Assembly: GCF_014284475.1 (NCBI RefSeq)
Contig: NZ_WJBC01000001.1
Coordinates: 240,901 to 304,900 of the forward strand
Direction: 5' to 3'
Origin: Acetobacterium fimetarium
GTDB lineage: Bacteria; Bacillota; Clostridia; Eubacteriales; Eubacteriaceae
Length of the DNA stretch: 64,000 nt
The notes beneath the pieces are model-generated. The model ran no database searches. It had not been told where the DNA came from and saw only the letters and a list, made by a program, of their open reading frames with translations. A program made the translations under genes and the position numbers. Of the stretch, positions 8,510 to 16,424 are shown in pieces (position 1 is the first letter of the stretch; each line of letters starts with the position of its first letter).

Positions 8510-9898
8510 TCAGCTGAGTGTCTTCAGCAGTTTCTCAAGGATCACCAGCCCTCTTGCCAGTTCCTCAATCGTTTCCGGCGCACAGACTGACATGCGAACG
8601 GCATTTTCGGGCAGACTGTTACCCACGGTAAAGCGCTCAGCAGCGTAAACCTGCACGCCGCGCTCCAGCGCCAGACGCTCGAAACTCGCTCCCGATATGC
8701 CTGCCGACAGCTGAATCCACCGGAAAATCGATGTTTCATCGCCATGACAATGATAATTCGAAAGTATCTGATTGACCCGTTTGTTTCTTGCGATCGTGTT
8801 TTTGCGGTGACTTTCAATAATGGTATCAATATTGCCGGAGACAATCATTCTGGCCGCCAGCTCCGCCATCAGCGGCGAAACCGAAATATTTATATTGTAA
8901 AGGGCATTGGACAGCGACTTCCGATAGCGTTCCGGCACGGATACATAAGCCAGCCGCAGCCCGGGCGCCGCCGTTTTGGACAAACTGGCGATATGGATCG
9001 TCTGATCCGGTGCAAATGTTGCCACCGCTGGCAGCCGCTTCGGGCACATCAGATGATAGGTGGCATCTTCGATGATAAAAATATTCTGTTCTCTGGCCAC
9101 CTTGGCCAGTGCTTTTCTCCGCGCCAGGGACATCCGGTGCGTTGTGGGATTGTGATGATCGGGGATCAGATAAATGCCTTTGAGATTATCGCTACGGCAG
9201 GCATCCGCCAGAGCCTGCGCATCCATTTCTCGGTCTCTCTGGCGGATCGGCACCAGCTGGATTCCCAGCATCGCCGCTGCGGTTTTCAACCCGGGATAGG
9301 TATGGGGATCTGCTCCAACTTTATCCCCATGCTTGCAGAGGCCGGCCAGCGCTGCTGTGATGGCATTCTGACCGCCATTGGAAAACAAAATGCTGTCAAT
9401 CTCAGTATCATATCCGCCTCTTTCCATCAGCTTGACAGCTGCGTCCTTCTGCCAAAGCATATCGTTTGGTCGGCTGTAGCCGAACCACTTGACAATATCC
9501 GGTTCATTGACCATGCTCCTGAGCTGTACTGCAAGCGATTCGTAGGAACCCGGCTCGGGTAGCGTCGCGCCCAGTTCGATCACATTGGGGGTCTTTCGGT
9601 CCGAAAGCAGATAGGCATTGGACAGCGCATCAAAGGAAACGAACGTTCCGCTCCCCACCGTGGCGCTTAAAAGCCCCTTCAGTTCACACACCTTGAATGC
9701 TTTGGAAATAGTGCTGACGTTGATATCCAGAAAATCGGCCAGCTCACGCTGCGGGGGCAGCCTGGTTCCCGGCAGCAGCAACCCTTTCACGATATCCTGT
9801 TCAAGCTGATTGGCCAGAAACCGGTACATCGGTTTTGCGCCCTGATCGATCACCGGTTTCCATGACATCGGAAAATCTTCAAACGAGTTTATCGACAT
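8510..9898 (-). CDS. MocR-type regulator: GntR helix-turn-helix fused to aminotransferase
   Basis: The protein has 462 residues. A GntR-type winged helix (about 20-90, with GTRLPPQRELADFLDINVSTISKAF) is fused to a fold-type I aminotransferase domain (about 115-455). The PLP-lysine motif SLSKTAAPG is present, so the cofactor can probably bind. MocR proteins sense PLP or amino-group ligands. The azlCD genes follow directly, and the two promoters share ATACAAT/GTATGGC words, so this protein probably controls azlCD and itself. AAAGGAATTACC precedes the ATG at 9898. Confidence 0.92.
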   Translation of the reverse strand: MSINSFEDFPMSWKPVIDQGAKPMYRFLANQLEQDIVKGLLLPGTRLPPQRELADFLDINVSTISKAFKVCELKGLLSATVGSGTFVSFDALSNAYLLSDRKTPNVIELGATLPEPGSYESLAVQLRSMVNEPDIVKWFGYSRPNDMLWQKDAAVKLMERGGYDTEIDSILFSNGGQNAITAALAGLCKHGDKVGADPHTYPGLKTAAAMLGIQLVPIRQRDREMDAQALADACRSDNLKGIYLIPDHHNPTTHRMSLARRKALAKVAREQNIFIIEDATYHLMCPKRLPAVATFAPDQTIHIASLSKTAAPGLRLAYVSVPERYRKSLSNALYNINISVSPLMAELAARMIVSGNIDTIIESHRKNTIARNKRVNQILSNYHCHGDETSIFRWIQLSAGISGASFERLALERGVQVYAAERFTVGNSLPENAVRMSVCAPETIEELARGLVILEKLLKTLS

Positions 9899-9918
9899 GG
9901 TAATTCCTTTCTTTTTTC

Positions 9919-9952
9919 ATACAATTATACAATTGTGTGGCGCAACTTGCAA
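9919..9952 (-). promoter_or_regulatory. mocR promoter with ATACAAT repeats
   Basis: On the minus strand TTGCAA (9947-9952) and TATAAT (9924-9929) are separated by exactly 17 bp. Two ATACAAT copies (9919-9925 and 9927-9933) cover the -10 box, followed by GTGTGGCG in plus orientation. The layout suggests autoregulation. Confidence 0.65.
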
Positions 9953-9985
9953 GTTAAACCAAATTTCCTGACGCCCTGTTTTTAC

Positions 9986-11623
9986 CTACAAGGGGATACT
10001 CACTTCAAATTGCACGCCGTTTTGCTCATTCTTCACCGCAACTTTTCCACCGTGGCATTGAATGATTCCCTTGACGATCGCCAAACCTAGACCTGTTCCC
10101 TTTATGTCGGATTCGCCCTTGTAGAAATATTTCCAGATTTGATCCAGTTCGCTCTCAGGAATGGGATCTCCGGTGTTGTAAACTGAAACCACCCATTGCT
10201 CTGCCCGCCTTTCACATTGAACTGCAATGACACCATCGGGACTCACATGTTTGATCGCATTGCTGAGCAGATTGTAAAAAGCCTGTTCCAGCCGTTTCCG
10301 GTCAAAAGCGACGACGAGCCCCGGTTCACAGAGGTTCTTAAGCCTGATGCTTTTTTCAGGATAGGCGTGGCTGAAACGCTCCACCACCGAAGCAATCACG
10401 TCAAACCCATCATGCTTTTCCAATTTTAGCCGGTAGACGCCGGATTCCATCTGCGACAGATCCAGTAAATCGCTGGCTATCCCGCTGATTTTATCTGCCT
10501 CCTGCTGGATCGTCACGAAATATTCCGACTCCTCTTGCCGGCTTTCCGGAATTCCATCCTCCAGTGCTTCCGCATGGCTTTTTATGATAGCCAGCGGCGT
10601 CTGAATTTCATGAGAGACCTGTGCGGTAAAGCGCTGCCGCATTTTTTCCAGGGTACGCTCCTTGTTCAGTTCATCCTGCAGTCTGACGATCGTCATTTCC
10701 AGTTCATCCGAAATATGATTCAGGGTTTTGCCAAGCTGTCCGATTTCATCCTGCCGGCTGCCCCGATATTTTTCACCGAAATTGAGGTTTCCCATCTCGG
10801 TTGCGATCCGGTTCAGTCCGACGATGGGTTTCGATATTCCGCTGGCAAAAAAATAGGCGAACAAAAGCGAACTGGCGAAGATTACCGCCAGAAACATCAG
10901 CAGAAATTTCTGAACGATTTCGATCACCTCATTGACCGAGGTTAACGGAATCCGTCCGACAATTTGCGAGCCGTCTTCAGCCACTTCCTTGTAGGAGAGC
11001 CATTCGACCTGGTGATCGCTGTTGCCAAGAATCATCACAAAGCTTTCGCCGGCCGGATGCGCTTGTGCCTGGTTTGCAATGCTCTGTCCCTGTCCGTAAC
11101 CATCACCTTTCCCGGATGCATTTCCCGAACCTTCGCCGGCATTATTGCCGGCGCCACTTCCGGATCCCGAAGCAGCACCGGTTCCCGAATGTTCACCGTT
11201 ATTCACCCCTTCGCCAGCTCCACTCGATCCGTTTTCCGATGCGGCCATCCTTTGAATGCTCACCCAGGTTCCTAATCTTTCGTTGTGAAGGTTTTCGAGC
11301 CATTGCCGTGCCTCGCCTTGTGCCGTTTGAGATTCTACATCCGTAACCGTCGATGTTTCGGTTGAATTTTCACTGGTCTGAATGATCTGAATGACGGTCC
11401 CCTCTTCCCCGGCCCGATCGATCAGGGCCTGAAGTTCCGGCGTCAGACCTTCCTGATTATAAAGCGCTGCCACTTCTTTCGTTTTTTCAATCAATGCGTC
11501 CGTTCGACTTTGCGTATAGTAGGATTCAAAGCCGGAAGTCAGGGCAAAATAAGTCAGGCCACACAAGATGACAAAAAAGACGCTCAGATAAAGCATCAGT
11601 CGCGAAAAGATTGAACTTCTCAT
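9986..11623 (-). CDS. Sensor histidine kinase with glycine-rich extracellular insert
   Basis: The kinase is 545 residues, starting at the ATG at 11623, which overlaps the regulator stop codon as ATGA. It has a transmembrane helix at about 8-28, an extracytoplasmic domain to about 240, a second helix, HAMP, a HisKA box with SHEIQTPLAIIKSH (His about 338) and an HATPase domain (NLLSNAIKH, then GTGLGLAIVKGI). Residues of about 130-183 form a low-complexity Gly/Ser/Asn/Ala insert, which is unusual in a sensor domain and resembles in composition the small secreted protein encoded on the other side of the response regulator. It acts with the regulator gene upstream. The stimulus is unknown; a cell-surface or metal signal is possible. 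Confidence 0.9.
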   Translation of the reverse strand: MRSSIFSRLMLYLSVFFVILCGLTYFALTSGFESYYTQSRTDALIEKTKEVAALYNQEGLTPELQALIDRAGEEGTVIQIIQTSENSTETSTVTDVESQTAQGEARQWLENLHNERLGTWVSIQRMAASENGSSGAGEGVNNGEHSGTGAASGSGSGAGNNAGEGSGNASGKGDGYGQGQSIANQAQAHPAGESFVMILGNSDHQVEWLSYKEVAEDGSQIVGRIPLTSVNEVIEIVQKFLLMFLAVIFASSLLFAYFFASGISKPIVGLNRIATEMGNLNFGEKYRGSRQDEIGQLGKTLNHISDELEMTIVRLQDELNKERTLEKMRQRFTAQVSHEIQTPLAIIKSHAEALEDGIPESRQEESEYFVTIQQEADKISGIASDLLDLSQMESGVYRLKLEKHDGFDVIASVVERFSHAYPEKSIRLKNLCEPGLVVAFDRKRLEQAFYNLLSNAIKHVSPDGVIAVQCERRAEQWVVSVYNTGDPIPESELDQIWKYFYKGESDIKGTGLGLAIVKGIIQCHGGKVAVKNEQNGVQFEVSIPL

Positions 11624-12297
11624 TTCTGAAATTTGTATCCGATTCCGCGGACGGTCTGGATACACTCTCCCTTTTCTGCCAGTTTTTTACGCAGTCTTTT
11701 GATGGTCGTGTCAACCACCCGGATATCGCCCTCATAATCAAATCCCCAGATCCGGTCGAGAATCTGTTCCCGGGACAATACCAGCTTCTGATGATTGATG
11801 AAATAGGCCAGGATTTCATATTCCTTCTGAGTCAGCTGAATGGTCTCACCGTCGATTGTCATCTGCCGCTCCTCCGGTGTGAACTGCATGCCGCAGATAT
11901 CCAGTCTGTTCTCAGCAGTCGCTACGCCGCTGCGTTTGAGCAACGCTTTAATGCGCACCATCAGTTCTCGCGGACTGAAGGGTTTCGTCACATAATCGTC
12001 CGTTCCCGATTCAAAGCCTTGAATCTTGTCATCTTCCTCTCGCCGGGCTGTCAGCATGATCACCGGCACATTATCCGTCTGTCTGATTTCCTCCAGCACC
12101 TCAAATCCATCCATTTTTGGCATCATCACGTCGAGGACAATTAAATCCGGTTTTTTCTCCGCCCACAGATCCAGTGCCGCTTCGCCGTCGACAGCGCCGA
12201 ATCCGTCATACCCTTCTTTTTTTATATATTTCAAAACGATGTCCCGCAATTTGTCTTCATCTTCTGCGACCAGAATGCGAATTTCTTTCTTCATCAT
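11620..12297 (-). CDS. OmpR/PhoB-family response regulator
   Basis: The 225-residue protein has a receiver domain (acidic pair near residues 12-15, phosphoacceptor Asp about 56 in LIVLDVMMP, then Lys in TKPF) and a C-terminal winged helix (about 130-225, VVDTTIKRLRKKL). The frame extends upstream to 12357, but GGAGGTGC puts the start at the ATG at 12297 (Met-Met-Lys-Lys-Glu). It is coupled to the kinase gene by a 4-bp overlap. The divergent promoter contains 11-bp direct repeats of the type bound by this family. Confidence 0.95.
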   Translation of the reverse strand: MMKKEIRILVAEDEDKLRDIVLKYIKKEGYDGFGAVDGEAALDLWAEKKPDLIVLDVMMPKMDGFEVLEEIRQTDNVPVIMLTARREEDDKIQGFESGTDDYVTKPFSPRELMVRIKALLKRSGVATAENRLDICGMQFTPEERQMTIDGETIQLTQKEYEILAYFINHQKLVLSREQILDRIWGFDYEGDIRVVDTTIKRLRKKLAEKGECIQTVRGIGYKFQK

Positions 12298-12319
12298 TGC
12301 ACCTCCGCTATTTAACTGT

Positions 12320-12353
12320 TTGACACAATAATGACACATAACCGTCATATAAT
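12320..12353 (+). promoter_or_regulatory. Promoter with 11-bp direct repeats, candidate response-regulator site
   Basis: TGACACAATAA (12321-12331) is followed at once by TGACACATAAC (12332-12342), an 11-bp-periodic direct repeat like PhoB/OmpR-family sites. TATAAT lies at 12348-12353. No well-spaced -35 is present: TTGACA at 12320-12325 is 22 bp from the -10. An activator bound to the repeats could replace the -35 element. The divergent genes are the response regulator and the secreted protein at 12391. Confidence 0.7.
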
Positions 12354-12390
12354 GCAACCATAAAATAATTTAAAAACTGGAGGAATTAAA

Positions 12391-12681
12391 ATGAAAGCAA
12401 AAGTAATTCTAATCGCATCATTGGCATTGATGCTGGCAACCGCTGGCAGCGCGATGGCAGCATCCCCGAATGGACAGGGTCGAGGCACCGGAAATGGAAC
12501 CTGTACTCAGCAGGGACTCTGCGATACAAACGGTGACGGAATCTGCGATGGTACCGGAGCTGGTGCCGGCATGAAATACGGATACGGCTCTTTCGTCGAT
12601 GCTGACGGCGATGGCATCTGCGATGCTCCCGGAACCCATGCCCAAGACGGCACTGGCATGCAGCATGGCCGAAACAGGTAG
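12391..12681 (+). CDS. Small secreted protein with two Asp-rich (EF-hand/dockerin-like) loops
   Basis: The protein has 96 residues. A signal peptide with an Ala-Met-Ala cleavage region (about 1-24) is followed by a Gly/Asn-rich mature chain with two copies of D-x-(N/D)-G-D-G-I-C-D (DTNGDGICD near 48, DADGDGICD near 70). Each resembles a calcium-binding loop and carries a Cys. The gene starts at ATG 12391 after a GGAGG site and has its own promoter and terminator. It is divergent from the response regulator and probably its target. Calcium or other metal binding is inferred from loop shape; the role is unknown. Similar small secreted proteins are common in Clostridia. Confidence 0.8.
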   Translation: MKAKVILIASLALMLATAGSAMAASPNGQGRGTGNGTCTQQGLCDTNGDGICDGTGAGAGMKYGYGSFVDADGDGICDAPGTHAQDGTGMQHGRNR

Positions 12682-12725
12682 TTATAATCATCCGATTATA
12701 AAAGCCGCCTTATAAACTAGCGGTT

Positions 12726-12761
12726 AAAAACAGGGGTCGAGAAATTGTCCCCTGTTTTTTT
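12726..12761 (+). terminator. Intrinsic terminator
   Basis: AACAGGGG (12729-12736) and CCCCTGTT (12749-12756) form a GC-rich hairpin followed by a T run. It closes the transcript of the small secreted protein. Confidence 0.85.
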
Positions 12762-12839
12762 ATCGTAGACCTTTGTTTTAAATCTCTTTATAATGGGTAA
12801 ATATATTTTATTATGCTTTGGGAAAAGGGAGGATTTTAT

Positions 12840-13481
12840 ATGCGAAATAAACTGACAGTAGCGATCTGTTTGATTTTGATGTCTTCTTGTATTTTTGCAG
12901 GGTGCGGCGGTCAAAGTTCCAAACAGACAACACACACGTATGAAAATGGTGACGTCTATGTGGGTGAATGGGATAATAACAAGCCAAACGGCCAGGGGAC
13001 GATTACTTTTGCAACTGGCGACAAGTATGAGGGCGAGTGGAAGGATGGCTTGAAGATCGGTCAGGGGACCGCTACTTTTGCAAACGGTGACCGTTATGTC
13101 GGCCAATGGGACAACGATGTACCAAATGGCCAGGGAACGATCACCTATGCTGACGGCAGTACCTATACCGGTGAATTGAAAGATTACCAGAAAAGCGGAC
13201 AGGGCACCTACACCTATGCCGACGGTGACAGTTATGTCGGTCAATGGGATAACGACTCGCCAAATGGCCAGGGTACCTACACTTATGCCGATGGCGGAAA
13301 ATATGTGGGGGCCTGGAAGAATGGTAAGATGAACGGTCAGGGAACCGCTACTTATGCCGACGGCCTCACTTATGAAGGCGAGTGGAAAGATGACTTGCCC
13401 AATGGCCGCGGTACCGTTACGTTTACAGACGGCACAACACAATCAGGAACTTTTGAAAACGGCAACTATGTCGGTGCGTAA
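12840..13481 (+). CDS. MORN-repeat lipoprotein
   Basis: The protein has 213 residues. A lipoprotein signal peptide (MRNKLTVAIC... with the lipobox IFAGC) is followed by about seven MORN repeats of 23 residues (Y-V/E-G-x-W-x-N/D-x-x-x-N-G-x-G-T-x-T-x-A-D-G) and a partial eighth. The start at 12840 is set by GGGAGG at 12827-12832; the ATG at 12813 has no such site. MORN repeats form a beta-hairpin array and often bind membranes or partner proteins. It is anchored on the outer face of the cytoplasmic membrane. Neighbours give no functional hint. The DNA repeats at about 69 bp because of the protein repeat. Confidence 0.92.
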   Translation: MRNKLTVAICLILMSSCIFAGCGGQSSKQTTHTYENGDVYVGEWDNNKPNGQGTITFATGDKYEGEWKDGLKIGQGTATFANGDRYVGQWDNDVPNGQGTITYADGSTYTGELKDYQKSGQGTYTYADGDSYVGQWDNDSPNGQGTYTYADGGKYVGAWKNGKMNGQGTATYADGLTYEGEWKDDLPNGRGTVTFTDGTTQSGTFENGNYVGA

Positions 13482-13550
13482 AATCAAATCGTCAGAATGC
13501 TGCGACAAGTTTAATACTGACTAAGACCAACACGGTCGGATCATGCCAAA

Positions 13551-13590
13551 TGGACTGGCTTCAGCAGATGCTGTAGCCAGTCCATTTTTA
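13551..13590. terminator. Convergent terminator
   Basis: TGGACTGGCT (13551-13560) and AGCCAGTCCA (13575-13584) form a perfect 10-bp stem followed by TTTTTA. It lies between the convergent MORN gene and the ABC permease gene and overlaps the stop region of the latter. Confidence 0.8.
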
Positions 13591-14304
13591 TGCTTCATCA
13601 AATCGAAACGATCGAACTGCCAGAAACAGCGTCATTGCGATCAGAATCAGTAAGACCGCAATGCTGATCCTCCAGCCCTTTTGATCGTATAAAAAACCGC
13701 TTCTCAACCCATTGACAAACCACTGGAATGGATTCAAATAATTGAGGATCTGAACCCATGACGGCGCACCTTCAAGCGAATAGAATGCATCGCTGCATAA
13801 CAGCAAGGGCATGGTGATTAAATTGGCGGTAATGCTGGCCTGCGCTTCTGTTTTGCACAATGCGGAGATGAAAAAGCTGAAAAACACATATCCGCATGCT
13901 CCTAAAACAGCAACAATGCCCATCATTGCAGTTGAAGCAATTGATAGTGCAAACCCAAACACTACACTCCCGACGCCAAGAACCAGCATCGCACATAAAA
14001 GTGAAATGATGACCCAGGCGCTGGAAACACTGAACAGATAACGCCACAATGACATCGGTGTCACCCGCAAGAGTTTATACACACCGCGTTTTCTCTGAGA
14101 AAGCACAGAAAAAACCGTTGTTGTAAACGCATAGAACAGAATTCCCATTGCCATCATACCGGTGGTAATCTGCATGGCATAGTCCGGCTGCCTGATCAGC
14201 AGTCCTAATCCAACTGTCCCTGCAATGGGTAGCAGAATTGACCAAAACAGCAGGAAGGGTTCTCGAGTGGCAGCTTTCATCGACAGACTAAAAATAGTAT
14301 TCAT
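13588..14304 (-). CDS. ABC-2 type transporter permease
   Basis: The 238-residue membrane protein has six predicted helices and the ABC-2 exporter pattern (PFLLFWSILLPI near the N-terminus, FYSLEGAPSWVQILNYLNPFQWFVNGLRSGFLYD near the C-terminus). It lies 10 bp downstream of the ATPase gene, so the two form one exporter. The substrate could be a drug, lipid or peptide. The start has a GGAGAAT site upstream. Confidence 0.88.
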   Translation of the reverse strand: MNTIFSLSMKAATREPFLLFWSILLPIAGTVGLGLLIRQPDYAMQITTGMMAMGILFYAFTTTVFSVLSQRKRGVYKLLRVTPMSLWRYLFSVSSAWVIISLLCAMLVLGVGSVVFGFALSIASTAMMGIVAVLGACGYVFFSFFISALCKTEAQASITANLITMPLLLCSDAFYSLEGAPSWVQILNYLNPFQWFVNGLRSGFLYDQKGWRISIAVLLILIAMTLFLAVRSFRFDEA

Positions 14305-14314
14305 TTGATTCTCC

Positions 14315-15019
14315 TTAATTTATATTTGTTCGTGTTAATTCAAGATACAATTCTTCCAGATTCTTTACCTGATATTTTTCGATCAGTTCGTCGGGTTTTC
14401 CTTCGTCGACAATAATGCCTTCATTCATAAAAATCAGTCGATCAGCCAGCTGTTCAACTTCTTCCATATCGTGCGATGAAAACAGAACCGTCTGATTATT
14501 TTTTGTCATTGTACGAATCATCTCTTTGATTTCGTACCTCGCCCGGGGATCCAAACCGGCTGTCGGTTCATCCAACACCGCCAACTCGGGGCGATGCACA
14601 TTGGTTACAGCAATTGCCAGTCGTTTCTGCTGACCGATCGATAATTTTATTGCCGGTGTTTTCCCGGCCTCGGTTAAATGGCAGCTTTCCAGTTTTTCAC
14701 GGATCTGTTCCTGATCGAGTTTTGTCTGATACAATGCGGCAAACAGTTTTAAATTTTCCTCTACCGTGTATCCTTCAAAGAACGGTGTCGACTGAAGCTG
14801 AGCTCCGACAAAACGTCGATAGTCCGGCCGCCAGTGCTCAATATGCCCTTCATCCGGTTGCAAAATTCCCAAAACCATCGCGATCGTTGTGGACTTGCCG
14901 ACTCCGTTAGGACCAACCAGGGCCAACACCTCCCCCTTTCTGATCTCAAAATCGATACCATGAATGACACTTCTCTTTTTAAACCCTTTGACCAGACCTT
15001 TTGCAGAAACTAGATTCAT
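14315..15019 (-). CDS. ABC transporter ATP-binding protein
   Basis: The 234-residue ATPase has Walker A (GPNGVGKST, about 36-44), Q-loop (GAQLQSTPF), signature (LSIGQQKRLAIA), Walker B (ELAVLDEPTAGLDP) and the H-loop SSHD, so all catalytic elements are present. It pairs with the ABC-2 permease. The promoter carries a TCAACGTTGA palindrome and a 13-bp word also found on the padR promoter, implying PadR control. GGAGAAATC precedes the ATG. Confidence 0.93.
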   Translation of the reverse strand: MNLVSAKGLVKGFKKRSVIHGIDFEIRKGEVLALVGPNGVGKSTTIAMVLGILQPDEGHIEHWRPDYRRFVGAQLQSTPFFEGYTVEENLKLFAALYQTKLDQEQIREKLESCHLTEAGKTPAIKLSIGQQKRLAIAVTNVHRPELAVLDEPTAGLDPRARYEIKEMIRTMTKNNQTVLFSSHDMEEVEQLADRLIFMNEGIIVDEGKPDELIEKYQVKNLEELYLELTRTNIN

Positions 15020-15050
15020 TTTGATTTCTCCTTAATTTATCGTTGTTTAT

Positions 15051-15067
15051 TCAACGTTGATTATATG
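15051..15067 (-). promoter_or_regulatory. ABC operon promoter with PadR-type site
   Basis: The 13-bp word CGTTGATTATATG (15055-15067) recurs exactly at 15715-15727 on the padR promoter. On the minus strand it contains a TATAAT -10 box. The palindrome TCAACGTTGA (15051-15060) covers the start-point side. The shared word makes co-regulation by the PadR protein likely. Confidence 0.65.
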
Positions 15068-15128
15068 GTTATTTTTTTCTCCCTCGAAAAGAGGGAGAAT
15101 TGATATTATCTATGAAGTGATTATCTAA

Positions 15129-15677
15129 CTATGTTTGTTTATTTTCCGATTCCAGAATTTTTATTGCCTTTTCAACAAATTCCCGCTGTTGCTTAACGAT
15201 CGCAAACATATTATCGAACGTCAGCATTGTCATTGGCGGAATATTGTTATTCATTGCCAGCTTTTTTAATTTCAATCCATCTTCAAGCACTTCGTATTCT
15301 TTTTCTAAAGATCGCAACTGATTGTTCAACACTGTCAACGCCTCTTCATTTGATATTTTTTCAACAAACGACAGTCCCGAATACAGTTTTGATGGATAAT
15401 TTACTGAAGACGCTTCAAGGGCTTCTTTCACTAATTTCTTTGCATAATCCTGACCGCCTTCGGTAATTTTATAAATGGCTTTTTGCCGGTGTCCGGTTTG
15501 TTCAATACTTGCTACCGCAACCAGTCCTTCTTTCTCCATTTTTTTTAAAGCATGATAAATGGAACCGATGAGTACACCGCCCCACCGTTCTGCATCGGAC
15601 AAGCGCAGAATCTGTTGAATATCATATCCAGACATCGGCTGTACATCAAGGATTCCCAGAACAAGCAATCGTGTCAA
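15129..15677 (-). CDS. PadR-family transcriptional regulator
   Basis: This 182-residue protein has a PadR winged helix (about 1-80; LLVLGILDVQPMSGYDIQQIL, then GSIYHALKKMEKEGLV) and a C-terminal helical dimerisation arm. The start is the TTG at 15677, placed by GGAGGTGG at 15684-15691; the longer frame to 15740 runs through the promoter. The AATACTC/GAGTATT inverted repeat and the shared 13-bp word suggest it represses itself and the ABC exporter next to it. PadR repressors usually answer to small toxic compounds. Confidence 0.9.
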   Translation of the reverse strand: MTRLLVLGILDVQPMSGYDIQQILRLSDAERWGGVLIGSIYHALKKMEKEGLVAVASIEQTGHRQKAIYKITEGGQDYAKKLVKEALEASSVNYPSKLYSGLSFVEKISNEEALTVLNNQLRSLEKEYEVLEDGLKLKKLAMNNNIPPMTMLTFDNMFAIVKQQREFVEKAIKILESENKQT

Positions 15678-15691
15678 ATTTAACCACCTCC

Positions 15692-15727
15692 AATACTCTA
15701 TGTTGAGTATTATGCGTTGATTATATG
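15692..15727 (-). promoter_or_regulatory. padR promoter and operator
   Basis: AATACTC (15692-15698) and GAGTATT (15705-15711) form an inverted repeat just upstream of the ribosome binding site. The 13-bp word at 15715-15727 carries the -10 TATAAT on the minus strand and matches the ABC promoter copy. Confidence 0.65.
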
Positions 15728-15805
15728 TTTCTGTCAACATTTTTCCGGATTTTTTTTCTGATCACGTGAGCAGGCCGTCTGATCACGATAAAAGCTGCCC
15801 ATAAA

Positions 15806-15840
15806 CTAAAAAAGACTGCCCATTGTAATTAGGCAGTCCG
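15806..15840 (-). terminator. Intrinsic terminator of the NifX-like gene
   Basis: On the minus strand GGACTGCC and GGCAGTC form a stem (arms at about 15832-15838 and 15814-15820) followed by six T residues. Confidence 0.85.
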
Positions 15841-15859
15841 TCTTTTTGTAATTCACATC

Positions 15860-16222
15860 TTAATTATGGCATCCGTGTTCATGTTCATGGCACAATTCGC
15901 CGGAATCAACAACTGCACCAGCCAGCCAGTTGAGAGCCACTTCTTTGACATCGCCGGAGCATCCGCGCAACACTTCGATGCCCGATCGATTCAATACATT
16001 AACTGCACCTTCACCCATATTGCCAGCAAGCATCAGATTAACGCCCATTTCTGAGAGCGTTGATGCAATATTGGATTTGCAGCCACAGCCCGCAGGCGAC
16101 GTGATTATTTCCTGGTTGATGATCTCTTTATTACTGTCATCTATGGTGAAAACAGTATAATACTCACAATGGCCAAAATGGCTGTCAATGATATTCTGAC
16201 GAGTCGGTAACGCAATTTTCAT
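15860..16222 (-). CDS. NifX/NafY-family (dinitrogenase Fe-Mo cofactor) protein
   Basis: The 120-residue protein has the small alpha/beta domain of the Fe-Mo cofactor biosynthesis family (IALPTRQNIIDSHFGHCEYYTVF, ending in LAGNMGEGAVNVLNRSGI). Stand-alone members are common in anaerobes and are thought to bind Fe-S or Fe-Mo clusters; this one has extra Cys residues (AGCGC) and a His/Cys tail (CHEHEHGCH). No nif genes are nearby, so a direct nitrogenase role is not supported. It has a strong promoter and a palindromic operator of its own. Confidence 0.85.
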   Translation of the reverse strand: MKIALPTRQNIIDSHFGHCEYYTVFTIDDSNKEIINQEIITSPAGCGCKSNIASTLSEMGVNLMLAGNMGEGAVNVLNRSGIEVLRGCSGDVKEVALNWLAGAVVDSGELCHEHEHGCHN

Positions 16223-16274
16223 AAAAATACCTCCAAAAAGTTAATATGTCAATCAACAGTGTTTTATTGACATA

Positions 16275-16318
16275 TGTTATTAATAACACTATTATAATAC
16301 ATTATCAGCATATGTCAA
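16275..16318 (-). promoter_or_regulatory. Strong promoter with palindromic operator
   Basis: Minus strand TTGACA (16313-16318) and TATAAT (16291-16296) are near-consensus with a 16-bp spacer. TGTTATTAATAACA (16275-16288) is a perfect 14-bp palindrome at the likely start point. TTGACATA-type words occur three times (near 16243, 16268 and 16311). Control by a dimeric regulator, perhaps redox or NO related, is inference. Confidence 0.7.
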
Positions 16319-16369
16319 CAACTAAAATAATTGTTTTAATAAATTTCAGCTTCAATAATAAATAGTGTC

Positions 16370-16410
16370 AAAAACAGGAGTAGTCGCTTTCAAACGACCG
16401 CTCCTGTTTC
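16370..16410 (-). terminator. Terminator of the thiol operon
   Basis: AAACAGGAG (16372-16380) and CTCCTGTTT (16401-16409) form the base of an imperfect stem that continues with TAGTCG/CGACCG. On the minus strand a TTTTT tail follows. It lies 15 bp after the thioredoxin reductase stop. Confidence 0.8.
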
Positions 16411-16424
16411 TCTGTTGCTATTTT

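Noticed and set aside
12950..13450. CRISPR-like or tandem repeat array
   Set aside because: The regular repeats of about 69 bp are the coding sequence of MORN repeats, in frame, with no spacer diversity pattern.
15860..16222. Nitrogenase-related gene
   Set aside because: The domain is shared with NifX/NafY, but no nif structural or assembly gene lies in the window, so a nitrogenase role is not supported.
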